Assembly: GCA_963798655.1 (NCBI GenBank)
Contig: CAWCUH010000004.1
Location: 1,116,001 to 1,180,000 of the forward strand
Reading direction: 5' to 3'
Origin: CAVSMC01 sp963798655
GTDB lineage: Bacteria; Pseudomonadota; Gammaproteobacteria; Burkholderiales; Casimicrobiaceae
DNA: 64,000 nt
In this document: positions 45,315-54,137 of the stretch, one piece after another
How positions within the stretch are numbered: position 1 is the first letter of the stretch
Layout: each line of letters opens with the position of its first letter
Translations under genes and position numbers: made by a program
Notes under the pieces: model-generated
Told to the model about the DNA's origin: nothing
Databases searched by the model: none
What the model saw: the letters and a program-made list of their open reading frames with translations, nothing else

Positions 45315-45764
45315 ATGACAAACAACGCATCGGCGCGCGCGGCCGATCGTCGTCGCGCACGCGGCATGACGCTGATCGAGATCCTCGTCGTGCTCGTTCT
45401 GCTCGCCGTGATCACCGGCATCGTCGCCGGCAACTTCATCGGCAAGGGCGAGAAGGCGAAGGCGGACGCGGCGAAGATCGAGATCGGCCAGATCAGTCAG
45501 ACGCTCGATCTCTACAAGCTCGAGCTCGGACACTATCCGACGACGCAGGAAGGCCTGCAGGCGCTGATCAGCGCACCGGCCGGCGTGTCGAACTGGAACG
45601 GACCGTACTGGAAGAAGAACTCGGTGCCCAAGGATCCGTGGGGCAACGAGTACAAGTACGCGTCGCCTGCTTCGAACGGCACGGCGTACGAGATCATCTC
45701 CTACGGCGCCGACGGCAAGGAAGGCGGCGAGGGCCCGAACAAGGACATCAGCAGCCTGCAATGA
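45315..45764 (+). CDS. gspG: Major pseudopilin GspG
   Basis: 149 residues; ATG 45315 has GAGAGG eight bases upstream, better than the GTG at 45309. Type IV prepilin leader RRRARG then MTLIEILVVLVLLAVITGIV, with cleavage after Gly17 and the +5 Glu at residue 22. The core shows LDLYKLELGHYPTTQEGLQA, NGPYWKKNSVPKDPWGNEYK and YGADGKEGGEG, the calcium-site region of GspG. Main subunit of the T2SS pseudopilus. Confidence 0.95.
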   Translation: MTNNASARAADRRRARGMTLIEILVVLVLLAVITGIVAGNFIGKGEKAKADAAKIEIGQISQTLDLYKLELGHYPTTQEGLQALISAPAGVSNWNGPYWKKNSVPKDPWGNEYKYASPASNGTAYEIISYGADGKEGGEGPNKDISSLQ

Positions 45765-46231
45765 CAGCGTCGCGCGCATCGACGGCTGTCGCGCATCGCG
45801 CACGCGGGCTCACGCTGCTCGAGATCCTGATCGTCCTTGCGCTGATGGCGATCATCGCGGGCATCGCCGTGCCGCTGTTCGGCGGCGGCGTGTCGAGCAC
45901 CGAGTTGAAGGGTGCCGCGCGCGAGGTTGCCGCGGGATTGCGCTACGCGCGGAGCGAGGCGCTCGCCGGCAAGCGCGAGACGGTCGTCGTCTACGATCTC
46001 GACCGGCGCGTTTTTCGCGTCGACCGCGATCCGCGCGAGCACGCGCTACCGCGCGGCATCGACATGAAGCTCACCGGCGCGCTGTCGGACATCGCGACGC
46101 CGCAGGTCGGCGCGATCCGCTTCTTTCCCGACGGCGGCAGCAACGGCGGCCGCGTCACCGTCGCCGCCGGCGAGCGCAAGTTCGACGTCGACATCGATTG
46201 GCTGACCGGCCGTGTCGCGATCAATGATTGA
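45761..46231 (+). CDS. gspH: Minor pseudopilin GspH
   Basis: 156 residues. Overlaps gspG by four bases. Prepilin leader ends RARG16, then LTLLEILIVLALMAIIAGIA with Glu at +5. The globular part reads LKGAAREVAAGLRYARSEAL, VVVYDLDRRVFRVDRDP and AIRFFPDGGSNGGRVTVAAG, typical of GspH/FimT-like pseudopilins. Part of the pseudopilus tip or shaft. Confidence 0.9.
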   Translation: MTASRASTAVAHRARGLTLLEILIVLALMAIIAGIAVPLFGGGVSSTELKGAAREVAAGLRYARSEALAGKRETVVVYDLDRRVFRVDRDPREHALPRGIDMKLTGALSDIATPQVGAIRFFPDGGSNGGRVTVAAGERKFDVDIDWLTGRVAIND

Positions 46232-46758
46232 CGCGCAGCGCGCGCCGGTTGTCGTCCCCGCGCACGCGGACGACCCAGTGTCGTTGCAACGGACGACGCT
46301 GCATTGCCGCATTCCCGGCAATCGTGCCGGGCGGCGCGCCGGCACGACAAGCCAAGCGCGCGTCGGGCTTCTCGCTGCTCGAAGTGCTCGTCGCATTCGT
46401 GATCCTCGCGCTCGTCGCGACGGCGCTGTTTCGCTTGTTCTCCGGCGCGCTCGTCAACGCCGGCGCGGCGGACGACTACAGTCGCGTCGCGCTGGTCGCG
46501 CAGAGCGCGCTCGACGAGGCGTCGCTGCCGCCGTTGCGCGAAGGCACCAAGGACGGCGCAGCGGACGACGGCAGGGTGACGTGGGTCGCGCACATCGCGC
46601 AGTACAAGCCGCCCGGTGTTTCGCCGGACCTCGAGGCGGCGTCCGACGCATTGCCGTTGCGGCTGTGGCGCATCGTCGTCGACGTGACGTTCAGCGGCCC
46701 GAACGGCGCGCCGCGCACGTTCACGCTCGCCACGACACGAGCTCGGAGCGAAGGAGCC
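46228..46758 (+). CDS. gspI: Minor pseudopilin GspI (no stop codon before gspJ)
   Basis: A pseudopilin core GFSLLEVLVAFVILALVATA starts about 47 residues after the TTG at 46228. GTG 46324 (VPGGAPARQAKRASG) gives a normal 15-residue leader and is more believable. The domain continues ALVAQSALDEASLPPLREGT and RLWRIVVDVTFSGPNGAPRT. No stop precedes the gspJ start at 46759, so the two genes read as one frame. A one-base shift in the last part would give a TGA overlapping the gspJ ATG, the ATGA pattern seen in this operon, so either a true fusion or a lost base is possible. Confidence 0.75.
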
Positions 46759-47544
46759 ATGAGCGCGCCGGCCGAAGGCAGAAGCGCGAAGCGCCTGTCG
46801 GCGCGCGATTGGCTCACGCCGACGCAGGCGGCGCAGCGAATCGCCTCGTCGGCGCGCAGGCGCGGCGCAACGAGGCGGCGAATCCGCGCGTTCACGCTGC
46901 TCGAGATGACGATCGCGCTGATGCTGTTCGCGCTGATGGCCGCCGTGCTGTTCGGGTCGCTTCGCATCGCCGGTCGCAGCTGGGACAGCGGCGAGACGAA
47001 GGCGGCGCAGACATCGGACATCCGGCAGACCGAGCAATTCCTGCGCGAGCATCTCGCGTCGCAATATCCGCAGCGGCTGCGCAAGCTCGTCGACCTGCCG
47101 CTCATCTTCTCGGGCGCGCACGACGAGATCCGTTACGCGGCGTCGTTGCCCGCGCGCGTCGACGAGGGCGGCGTGTACTTCTTCCGCCTGCTCGTCGCGA
47201 AGGACGGCGACCATTCGCGGCTGGTGCTCGAGCGCATGGTGCCGGATCTCGATTCGACCAGCGGCATCGACTTTCGCGATCCGCAGCGCTCGGTGCTCGC
47301 CGAGGACATCGACGAGATCCGTATCGATTATCTCGGCCGCGACCCGGGAAGCGCCGACGCGATGTCGCCGACGTGGCACGATCGCTGGGACGACAAGCAG
47401 AAGCTGCCGATGCTGATCCGCATCGCGATCCGCCCGCTGAAGGGAGCGGCGTGGCCGCCGCTCGTCGTCGAGCCGAGGCGTGCGCCCGAGGCCGGCTGTC
47501 GCCAATGGGAACCGGTGCAGCAGCGCTGCGTCGGGCAGACGTGA
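46759..47544 (+). CDS. gspJ: Minor pseudopilin GspJ
   Basis: 261 residues if started at ATG 46759, which has AAGGAG just before it. A long basic leader of 44 residues precedes FTLLEMTIALMLFALMAAVL; position -1 is Ala rather than Gly and Glu is at +5. The rest matches GspJ: SDIRQTEQFLREHLASQYPQ, FSGAHDEIRYAASLPARVDE, GVYFFRLLVAKDGDHSRLVL and LAEDIDEIRIDYLGRDPGSA. It is in frame with gspI upstream. Its stop overlaps the gspK ATG. Confidence 0.85.
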   Translation: MSAPAEGRSAKRLSARDWLTPTQAAQRIASSARRRGATRRRIRAFTLLEMTIALMLFALMAAVLFGSLRIAGRSWDSGETKAAQTSDIRQTEQFLREHLASQYPQRLRKLVDLPLIFSGAHDEIRYAASLPARVDEGGVYFFRLLVAKDGDHSRLVLERMVPDLDSTSGIDFRDPQRSVLAEDIDEIRIDYLGRDPGSADAMSPTWHDRWDDKQKLPMLIRIAIRPLKGAAWPPLVVEPRRAPEAGCRQWEPVQQRCVGQT

Positions 47545-48533
47545 TGCGCGCCCGTATCCGCGCAGGCATCCACCGCCGCGGGCGCCGACCGCGCGAGTCC
47601 GGCATCGCGCTGATCGCCGCGCTGTGGCTCACGGTGCTGTTGACGGTGATCGCCAGCAGCTTCGCGTTCAGCATGCGCGGCGAAGCGCTCGCCGCGCGCA
47701 ACGCGATGTCGGTCGCGCAGGCGCGCGCAGCCGCCGACGGCGCCGTCGAACGGACGGTGTTCGAGCTGTCGCGGCCACGGAACATCGCCGGCGCGTGGGT
47801 TCCCAACGGGCAGGTGCATCAATGGCAGGACGGCGACGTCGCGATCTCCGTCATGGCGATCGACGAGTCGTCGAAGATCGATCTCAACGCGGCGACCGAG
47901 CCGCTGCTGAAAGGCCTCTTCCAGAACGTCGGCGGCCTCGACGCGGAGAGCGCGCAGCGGATCGTGGAGGCGGTCGCCGACTGGAAGGATCCCGACGACC
48001 TGCGCCGCCCGAACGGCGCCGAGGCGAACGATTACCGCAGCGCGGAGCGCAAGTACGGGCCGGCGAACGCGAGCTTCGAGAGCGTCGGCGAGCTTCGCCG
48101 CGTGCTCGGCATGACGCCCGAGATCTACAACAAGGTCGCCGGCTCGCTCACCGTGTATTCGCGTCAGCCCGGCGTGAACGCGATGACCGCGCCGCGCGAC
48201 GTGCTGCTCGCGATGCCGGGCGTCACGCCGGAAGCGGTCGACGCTTATCTGCAGCAGCGGCGCGACGCGCTCGCGCAGAACCTTCCGGTGCCGCCGTTCC
48301 CGCCGGCGCAGGCCTACATGGCATCGCCGGTGCCCGTCTGGCGCGTGCGCGCCGAGGCGCTGCTCGCCGATGGTGTAACCTTCGTCCGCGATGCCGCGGT
48401 GCGTCCGTCGATGGACCCGCGGCGGCCGTTCATCGCGTTCCTCTGGCAGGAGGGCACGCGAGCGGCTCCCCTTGAAACGAAGCCCGACGCGATGGCGTCG
48501 AGCACGACTCCCGATGGAAACAGCAAGCTTTAG
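47544..48533 (+). CDS. gspK: Pseudopilus tip protein GspK
   Basis: 329 residues from ATG 47544. Leader PRESG then IALIAALWLTVLLTVIASSF, without Glu at +5, as usual for GspK. The large globular domain shows SSKIDLNAATEPLLKGLFQN, VEAVADWKDPDDLRRPNGAE, NDYRSAERKYGPANASFESV, GELRRVLGMTPEIYNKVAGS and the SAM-like VNAMTAPRDVLLAMPGVTPE. It caps the pseudopilus with GspI and GspJ. Overlaps gspL by 20 bases. Confidence 0.92.
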   Translation: MRARIRAGIHRRGRRPRESGIALIAALWLTVLLTVIASSFAFSMRGEALAARNAMSVAQARAAADGAVERTVFELSRPRNIAGAWVPNGQVHQWQDGDVAISVMAIDESSKIDLNAATEPLLKGLFQNVGGLDAESAQRIVEAVADWKDPDDLRRPNGAEANDYRSAERKYGPANASFESVGELRRVLGMTPEIYNKVAGSLTVYSRQPGVNAMTAPRDVLLAMPGVTPEAVDAYLQQRRDALAQNLPVPPFPPAQAYMASPVPVWRVRAEALLADGVTFVRDAAVRPSMDPRRPFIAFLWQEGTRAAPLETKPDAMASSTTPDGNSKL

Positions 48534-49956
48534 CCTGCGCCAAGGACTGCGCGACAGCGCGCACCGATACGGCCTCGCGGCGTTCTGGCGCTGGTGGATC
48601 GGCCAGCTCGGCGCGCTCGTGCCCGCCGCCCCGCGCGCCGCGCTGCAACGGCGGCGTCTGCGCCCGGTGCTTCAATTCGACACGGCGAGCGCATCGCTGT
48701 GGGAGCCGCGCATCGTCGACGGCGTCCTCGCGTATGTGGAGACCGCGCGCGTCGACCTCGCCGGCGACCCGTCGCTGCTCGCGCAGTCCGGTCGCGCGGC
48801 GATCGAGCGGCTGCCGCTCGCGGCCTACGGCGGCGCGGCGACGACGCCCGGCGTTCTGGTCGCCCTCGCACCGTCGAAGGTGCTGCGAAAGCGGCTCGCG
48901 CTGCCGGCCGCGCTCGAGCAGAACCTGAAGCAGGCGCTCGCATACGATCTGGACCGTCACACGCCGTTTCGCGCCGAAGAGCTCTATTTCGATGCGAACG
49001 TCGTCGAGCGCAACGTCGCCAAGCGCGAGATCGTCGTCGACTGGGCTGCGGCCCGTCGCGCCGATGTCGACCAGGCGACGCGCATGGCGGAAAGCTTCGG
49101 CGCTCGGGTTGTCGGCGTGGTGGCCGAAACGCCGTCTAGCGGCGATCCGTCGCGTGTCGCCCGCCTCAACCTGCTGCCCGATGCGGGGCGCGGCGAGCAG
49201 CCGTGGTGGCGCCGTTGGCAGTTGTGGGTGCCGGTCGCCTTGCTCGGCATCGCCGCGGCGATCGCGCTGCTGCTGCCCATCTGGCAAAAGCGCGACTATG
49301 CGATTGCGCTCGGCCGCCAGGTCGACGAGGCGCATCAGCAGGCCGTCGCCGCCGACATGCTGCGCGACCAGCTCGAGCAGCAGATGGGCGACTACAACTT
49401 CGTGCTCGCGAAGAAGTACGGCTATGCGAGCACGACCCAGCTGCTCGACGAAGTCACCAAGCTCCTGCCCGACGACACGTGGCTCACGCAGCTCGAAATG
49501 AAGACGACCGTCAGGAGCACCAAGGAAGCGCAGCGCGAAGTGCTGTTGCGCGGCGAGAGCGCGAACGCCGGTCGGCTGGTGTCGCTGCTCGAGGATTCCA
49601 AGCTGTTCGAGCAAGCCGCACCGCGGTCGCCGACGACGAAGATTCAGCCAGGTCCCGGCGAGATCTTCGACCTCGGCGCGCAACTGAAGCCGCTGCCGCC
49701 GCCGGGCGCCGTCGCGGCCGCGCCGTCGCTCGCAGCGAATGCGCCGCCCGCGAACGCGGGCGCCGCAAGCGGACCCGCCGCAACAACGTCGACGGCGAAC
49801 ACGCCTGCAGGCGGTACTCCGGTGGCAAACGCTGCCGCGTCCCAGCCGGCGGCCGCTACGCCGGCCGGCAATGCGCCACCTGCAAACACGCTGCCTGCAA
49901 AGCCGTTGCCTGCAAACGCGCCGAAACCGAGCGACAAGCCGTCGGGGCAGCAATGA
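48514..49956 (+). CDS. gspL: GspL-like cytoplasmic/inner-membrane T2SS protein (PilN-like)
   Basis: 480 residues. Cytoplasmic actin-like part to about 230, with LKQALAYDLDRHTPFRAEEL and YFDANVVERNVAKREIVVDW. One transmembrane helix follows (LWVPVALLGIAAAIALLLPI, about 235-255), then a PilN-like periplasmic domain (LLDEVTKLLPDDTWLTQLEM). From about 395 the tail is low complexity, rich in Ala, Pro and Asn. GspL links GspE to GspM in the inner membrane. Overlaps gspM by four bases. Confidence 0.87.
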   Translation: METASFSLRQGLRDSAHRYGLAAFWRWWIGQLGALVPAAPRAALQRRRLRPVLQFDTASASLWEPRIVDGVLAYVETARVDLAGDPSLLAQSGRAAIERLPLAAYGGAATTPGVLVALAPSKVLRKRLALPAALEQNLKQALAYDLDRHTPFRAEELYFDANVVERNVAKREIVVDWAAARRADVDQATRMAESFGARVVGVVAETPSSGDPSRVARLNLLPDAGRGEQPWWRRWQLWVPVALLGIAAAIALLLPIWQKRDYAIALGRQVDEAHQQAVAADMLRDQLEQQMGDYNFVLAKKYGYASTTQLLDEVTKLLPDDTWLTQLEMKTTVRSTKEAQREVLLRGESANAGRLVSLLEDSKLFEQAAPRSPTTKIQPGPGEIFDLGAQLKPLPPPGAVAAAPSLAANAPPANAGAASGPAATTSTANTPAGGTPVANAAASQPAAATPAGNAPPANTLPAKPLPANAPKPSDKPSGQQ

Positions 49957-50549
49957 ACATCGCGATCGAACGCCTTGCGCCTTCGCGGCAGCGCGCGCTC
50001 GCTGTCGGCCTGCTCGTCGTCGCCGTCGCCGCGGCGCTCGCGCTGGTGCTGGTGCCCGTCGTGCTGCTGCACCGGCATTACGACAATGCGATCGGCTTGC
50101 TCACCGACCGGCTGCATCGATATCGCGCGGTCGCCGCGCAGGCGCCGCAATACCGGCATTCGCTCGACACGATGAGAACGCGTGATGGCCGGCGGTTTTT
50201 CCTGAAGAACACGGCACCGAACCTTGCCGGTGCCGAGTTGCAGGAGCTCGTGCGAGCAGCGATCGAGGCGAACGGCGGACGCATCACGACCAGCCAGAAC
50301 ATGGCGACGAGGGATGAAGGGCGCTTCAAGCAGATCGGCGTCACCGTGCAGTTCTTCGCGACGACGCCCAACCTGCAGAAGGTGCTCTACTCGCTCGAGA
50401 CCCAGGTGCCCTACGTCGTCGTGGACAATCTCACGCTGCGGCCGCTCAACGCGTTCCGCGGCTTCAAGCCGGCGCCCGGGCAGGAGCCCGAGTTGAACGT
50501 GCAGCTCGACGCGTCGTCGTTCGCGTTTCCGGAGGCGGCGAAAAAATGA
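49953..50549 (+). CDS. gspM: GspM-like inner-membrane T2SS protein
   Basis: 198 residues. One helix at about 15-40 (LAVGLLVVAVAAALALVLVP) followed by a periplasmic ferredoxin-like domain: AGAELQELVRAAIEANGGRI, GVTVQFFATTPNLQKVLYSL, VPYVVVDNLTLRPLNAFRGF. This is the bitopic GspM/PilO-like layout. Pairs with GspL. Start overlaps the gspL stop. Confidence 0.87.
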   Translation: MNIAIERLAPSRQRALAVGLLVVAVAAALALVLVPVVLLHRHYDNAIGLLTDRLHRYRAVAAQAPQYRHSLDTMRTRDGRRFFLKNTAPNLAGAELQELVRAAIEANGGRITTSQNMATRDEGRFKQIGVTVQFFATTPNLQKVLYSLETQVPYVVVDNLTLRPLNAFRGFKPAPGQEPELNVQLDASSFAFPEAAKK

Positions 50550-50568
50550 TCGACACAGGAGGCGCGCG

Positions 50569-51399
50569 ATGAAACCGCTCGCTGCATTCGTTCGCGCGGC
50601 GCTATGGTGGCTCGCGCCGCTGGTAGCGCTGTGCGCCGTCGTCGCCTACGAGACGGACTTCGGCCAGGCGCTGCGCAAGACGCCGCCGGCGCCGGCAGCC
50701 CTCGAGCCCAAGCCCGTCGTGACGTCGCTGCTGCCGGAGTACGCGATCAGCGGCGGCATCGAGGCGCGCCGCGAGACCGTCGAGCGCGCGCTCTTTACGC
50801 CGACGCGCCGGCCGGCGCCCGCACTGGTCGTGCAGGCCGCGACCCCGAAGATGCACCGCGGGCAGTTCTCGCTCACCGGCACGCTGATTGTCGACGGCAA
50901 GCACACCGCGTTCCTGCGCGAGACGAACGGCCGCTCGCGCTATGTGAGGCAGGGCGACACGGTCAACGGCATCGTTGTCGCCGATGTGCAGCCCGACCGC
51001 GTGAAGCTCTCGATGGGCGACGAGGTCGAGGAGCTCGTCCTGCGGGTATCGACCAATCCACGTCCGACTCCGCACGCGGCGCTTCCCGGTGCGCCCGCTG
51101 CAGCGCAGCCCGCGCCGGTCGCCGCAGCGCCGCCCGGCGTCGTGCCGACGCCCGATGTCGCGCAGACGCTCGCCGAGCGCCGCCGCGCCGCGCGCGCGGC
51201 GCAGGCGGCCGCCGCGCCGGCAACGCCCCAGGTCGCAATGCCGCCGATGGCTCCGGCGGGCGCGGTGCCCCCGGCCGGAATGAACGGCGCGGCGCCAGTC
51301 GCACCGGCGCAGCCGGTCAGCGCACCGGCGCAAAGCAATCCGGCCGCATCGCCCACGTGGAACGACGTCTACCAGCGTTATCAATATCGGACGCGCTGA
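50569..51399 (+). CDS. gspN: GspN/GspC-like T2SS linker protein
   Basis: 276 residues. N-terminal helix (WWLAPLVALCAVVAYETDFG, about 13-32), then an HR/PulC-like beta domain about 85-150: GQFSLTGTLIVDGKHTAFLR, SRYVRQGDTVNGIVVADVQP and RVKLSMGDEVEELVLRV. The rest is a Pro/Ala linker with PPAGMNG and a short tail WNDVYQRYQYRTR. It would connect the inner-membrane platform to the secretin. GspC versus GspN naming is uncertain; no separate gspC gene is visible in this operon. Confidence 0.78.
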   Translation: MKPLAAFVRAALWWLAPLVALCAVVAYETDFGQALRKTPPAPAALEPKPVVTSLLPEYAISGGIEARRETVERALFTPTRRPAPALVVQAATPKMHRGQFSLTGTLIVDGKHTAFLRETNGRSRYVRQGDTVNGIVVADVQPDRVKLSMGDEVEELVLRVSTNPRPTPHAALPGAPAAAQPAPVAAAPPGVVPTPDVAQTLAERRRAARAAQAAAAPATPQVAMPPMAPAGAVPPAGMNGAAPVAPAQPVSAPAQSNPAASPTWNDVYQRYQYRTR

Positions 51400-51423
51400 C
51401 CGCGCGAGCCTCCAACAATGCGA

Positions 51424-53871
51424 ATGATCGAAGCCCCCTTTCCCGCGCGCGTCCTTGTCAGCGCGCTCGCCGTCGCGCTCGCTTCGTGCGCGACGACGTC
51501 GACGAACAGGATCGCCGAGCCGTCGTCGGAGCGCGCCGCGCCGGTCGTGCCCGCCGCGCCCTCGGCGTCCGGCGCAGCGGCTGGCATCGCGGCGCCGCGG
51601 GGCCCGTCGGACGCCGAATCGCGCTCGCGCATCTACAAGGGTACCGGCACGCTGGTGAAGCCGGCGCCGCCGTCGCCCCCGGCGGCCGCGCCCGCGGCCG
51701 GCGGCGTGATGCTGAACTTCGAAGGCGCGGACCTGCGCGAGGTCGTGCGCAACATCCTCGGCGACATCCTGAACGAGAGCTACACGATCGACCCGACCGT
51801 GGGCGGCCAGGTGACGATCCGCACGACGACCGGCGTTCCGCGCGACTCGCTGCCGGCAACGCTCGAGATGCTGCTGCGGATGAACGGCGCGACGATGGTG
51901 AAGGAGGACGGCATCTACAAGATCCTGCCGCAGGCGGCGGCGGTGCGCGGCAACGTCACGCCGCAGCTCGGCAACTCGCAGCGTGCGCTTCCGGGCGGCT
52001 ATTCGGTGCAGATCGTGCCGCTGCGCTACGTCGGCACGCGCGAGATGCTGCGCGTGCTCGAGCCGTTCGCGAAGGACGCGCAGACGATCCGCGTCGACGA
52101 CCTTCGCAACATGCTGATCCTCTCCGGCACCGAGCGCGAGCTGCGCCACCTGATGCAGACGATCGACATGTTCGACGTCGACTGGATGGCCGGCATGTCG
52201 GTCGGACTGTTCACCCTGCAAAGCGCCGACGTGAAGACGGTGATGCAGGACATCACGCGCGCTCTCGGCGATCCGGGGACGAGTCCGCTCACCGGCATCC
52301 TGCGCATCATCCCGATCGAGCGGCTGAATGCGATCCTCGTCATCACGCCGCAGCCCGCGTATCTCGACGAGGCGAAGAAATGGGTCGAGCGGCTCGATCA
52401 TGCCGGTGGCGAGGCCGGCGGCGTCCGCTTCTACGTCTACAGCCTGCAATACCAGCACGCCGACAAGATCGGCCCGCTGCTGCAGCAGGCGTTCACCGGT
52501 CGCTCGACGCAGGCGACGACGACCGGCGCCCCGACAGTCGCGCCCGGTACGCCCGCCGGCACGATCGTGTCGCCGCCGTCGTTCCTCGGCGGCACGCAGG
52601 TGACGCCGCCCGCGGGCGCGGCGCCGCCGCCGCCCACGCAAACGACGAACCCTGCCGCGGCGGCGCTCGCCGCCGCCCGCGCCGCGGCCGGCGGTGCCGA
52701 GGGCATCGGCATCGTGCGCAATCTCCAGGTCGTCGCCGACAAGGACAACAACACGCTGCTGATCGTCGCGACGCCGGCCGAGTACGGAATCATCGAGCAG
52801 GCGCTGAAGAAGCTCGACATTCCGCAGCGCCAGGTGCTGATGGAAGTGACGATGGCGGAGGTGACGCTGCACGACAACCTGTCGATCGGCGTCGAGGCGC
52901 TGTTCCGCACCCTCGCACCTTCGGGCAACGGCAGCGCCGGGCTGTTCGCCGGCAGCACGCCGTTCAACCCTGCAATTCCGCCGGCCACCGGGGGCCCTGG
53001 CCTCGGCATCCCGTCGACAGCGAACTTCACGTACATCATCAACAGCGCGAAGTATCCCGGCGGCATCCAGGCGATCCTCAACCTGATGGACAACTACGGC
53101 AACACGAAGGTGCTCGCCAACCCGCAGCTCGCCGCGCTCGACAACCAGAAGGCGACGATCAAGGTCGGCGACCGCATCCCGATCTGCCAGCAGACGATCG
53201 TCGGCAACGTGAGCAACGCGGTGACGACGACGTCGCAGTACATCGACACCGGCGTGCTGTTCCAGGCGACGCCGCACATCAACGCGAGCGGCGTCGTGAC
53301 GCTCGACGTGCAGGCGGAAGTGAGCATTCCGGGCGCAACGCAGAATCCGTGCGACGCGCCGCCGATCAACACGCGCTCGGTGCAGACGCTGCTCGCCGTG
53401 CCGACGGGCCAGACGATGGTGATGGGCGGCCTCATCAGGGATTCGCGCGTCGCGGGCACCGAGGGGTTTCCGCTGCTGTCGCGCATTCCGGTGATCGGCG
53501 GGCTCTTCGGCAGCCAGTCGCTCAACATCAATCGTGTCGAGCTCGTGATCATGGTGACGCCGCGCGTCATCGAAGGCGAGACGGGCGCCGCCGAGATCAT
53601 CGAGGACCTGCGGCGGCGGATGGAGCGGCTCGACTTCGCGTTCCCGGTCACGTCGCAGACGCCGGAGCCCACCGCCGGCGACAAGGCGAAGCGGATGTTC
53701 GACGAGATCTTCCCGGTGTTGACGCCGATGCAGCGCGGCTTTCCGCAGGCGCCGGCCGCTCCCGCGCCGGCTCCGGCCGCTCCCGCGCCGGCTCCGGCCG
53801 CTCCCGCGCCGGCTCCGGCCGCTCCCGCGCCGGCTGCGGCCAATCCGTCTCCGCCCGCGGCCCGGCAATGA
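51424..53871 (+). CDS. gspD: T2SS outer-membrane secretin GspD
   Basis: 815 residues from ATG 51424 (ATG 51418 possible). Lipobox ALASC near 20. After a Pro/Ala linker the N0 domain starts at about 95 (LNFEGADLREVVRNILGDIL), followed by N1-N3 repeats and Pro-rich linkers. The secretin core has QVLMEVTMAEVTLHDNLSIG, YGNTKVLANPQLAALDNQKA, VPTGQTMVMGGLIRD and LFGSQSLNINRVELVIMVTP. It forms the outer-membrane channel. The C-terminus has four 21-base repeats encoding APAPAPA. Last gene of the operon. Confidence 0.93.
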   Translation: MIEAPFPARVLVSALAVALASCATTSTNRIAEPSSERAAPVVPAAPSASGAAAGIAAPRGPSDAESRSRIYKGTGTLVKPAPPSPPAAAPAAGGVMLNFEGADLREVVRNILGDILNESYTIDPTVGGQVTIRTTTGVPRDSLPATLEMLLRMNGATMVKEDGIYKILPQAAAVRGNVTPQLGNSQRALPGGYSVQIVPLRYVGTREMLRVLEPFAKDAQTIRVDDLRNMLILSGTERELRHLMQTIDMFDVDWMAGMSVGLFTLQSADVKTVMQDITRALGDPGTSPLTGILRIIPIERLNAILVITPQPAYLDEAKKWVERLDHAGGEAGGVRFYVYSLQYQHADKIGPLLQQAFTGRSTQATTTGAPTVAPGTPAGTIVSPPSFLGGTQVTPPAGAAPPPPTQTTNPAAAALAAARAAAGGAEGIGIVRNLQVVADKDNNTLLIVATPAEYGIIEQALKKLDIPQRQVLMEVTMAEVTLHDNLSIGVEALFRTLAPSGNGSAGLFAGSTPFNPAIPPATGGPGLGIPSTANFTYIINSAKYPGGIQAILNLMDNYGNTKVLANPQLAALDNQKATIKVGDRIPICQQTIVGNVSNAVTTTSQYIDTGVLFQATPHINASGVVTLDVQAEVSIPGATQNPCDAPPINTRSVQTLLAVPTGQTMVMGGLIRDSRVAGTEGFPLLSRIPVIGGLFGSQSLNINRVELVIMVTPRVIEGETGAAEIIEDLRRRMERLDFAFPVTSQTPEPTAGDKAKRMFDEIFPVLTPMQRGFPQAPAAPAPAPAAPAPAPAAPAPAPAAPAPAAANPSPPAARQ
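53758..53841 (+). repeat. Four 21-bp tandem repeats at the gspD 3' end
   Basis: GCTCCCGCGCCGGCTCCGGC plus a final C is repeated at 53758, 53779, 53800 and 53821; the last copy differs by one base. In frame, it gives an Ala-Pro tail that may vary in length between strains. Confidence 0.85.
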
Positions 53872-53951
53872 CCCCATGACGTGCCGAAAAGCGTCGTGGA
53901 TGCCCGACAGCAAGAGGAAGCGCGAAAATAATCGTCGTTAAACGGCGACAG

Positions 53952-53985
53952 GCCCCTGTTGCAGCCCCGCAACAGGGGCTTTTTT
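53952..53985 (+). terminator. Rho-independent terminator of the gsp operon
   Basis: Stem GCCCCTGTTGC/GCAACAGGGGC (11 bp) with a six-base loop, followed by TTTTTT. About 80 bases after the gspD stop. Strong. Confidence 0.92.
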
Positions 53986-54000
53986 GCCCTCTTCTCTCAA

Positions 54001-54029
54001 TTGACGGTGGGGGGCGATTTGGTTAGTCT
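54001..54029 (+). promoter_or_regulatory. Candidate promoter of the lipoprotein gene at 54138
   Basis: TTGACG (54001-54006), 17-base spacer, TAGTCT (54024-54029). It lies just after the gsp terminator, leaving a leader of about 100 bases before the ATG. Confidence 0.45.
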
Positions 54030-54137
54030 GGCCCCGAGGATTGCGGCGCTGCGTGGCGATTCGCACGTGTTTTCGAACAGTCCTCGGGTGTTCGCAACGC
54101 GGCGCTTGACCTTCGCAACATACAAAGGGCAATCCTG

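Noticed and set aside
53758..53841. Short tandem repeats as a CRISPR array
   Set aside because: There are no spacers; the repeats are contiguous, in frame and code for Ala-Pro.
50602..53913. Very long frames on both strands over gspN and gspD
   Set aside because: Only the gspN and gspD frames carry known T2SS motifs, signal sequences and overlaps.
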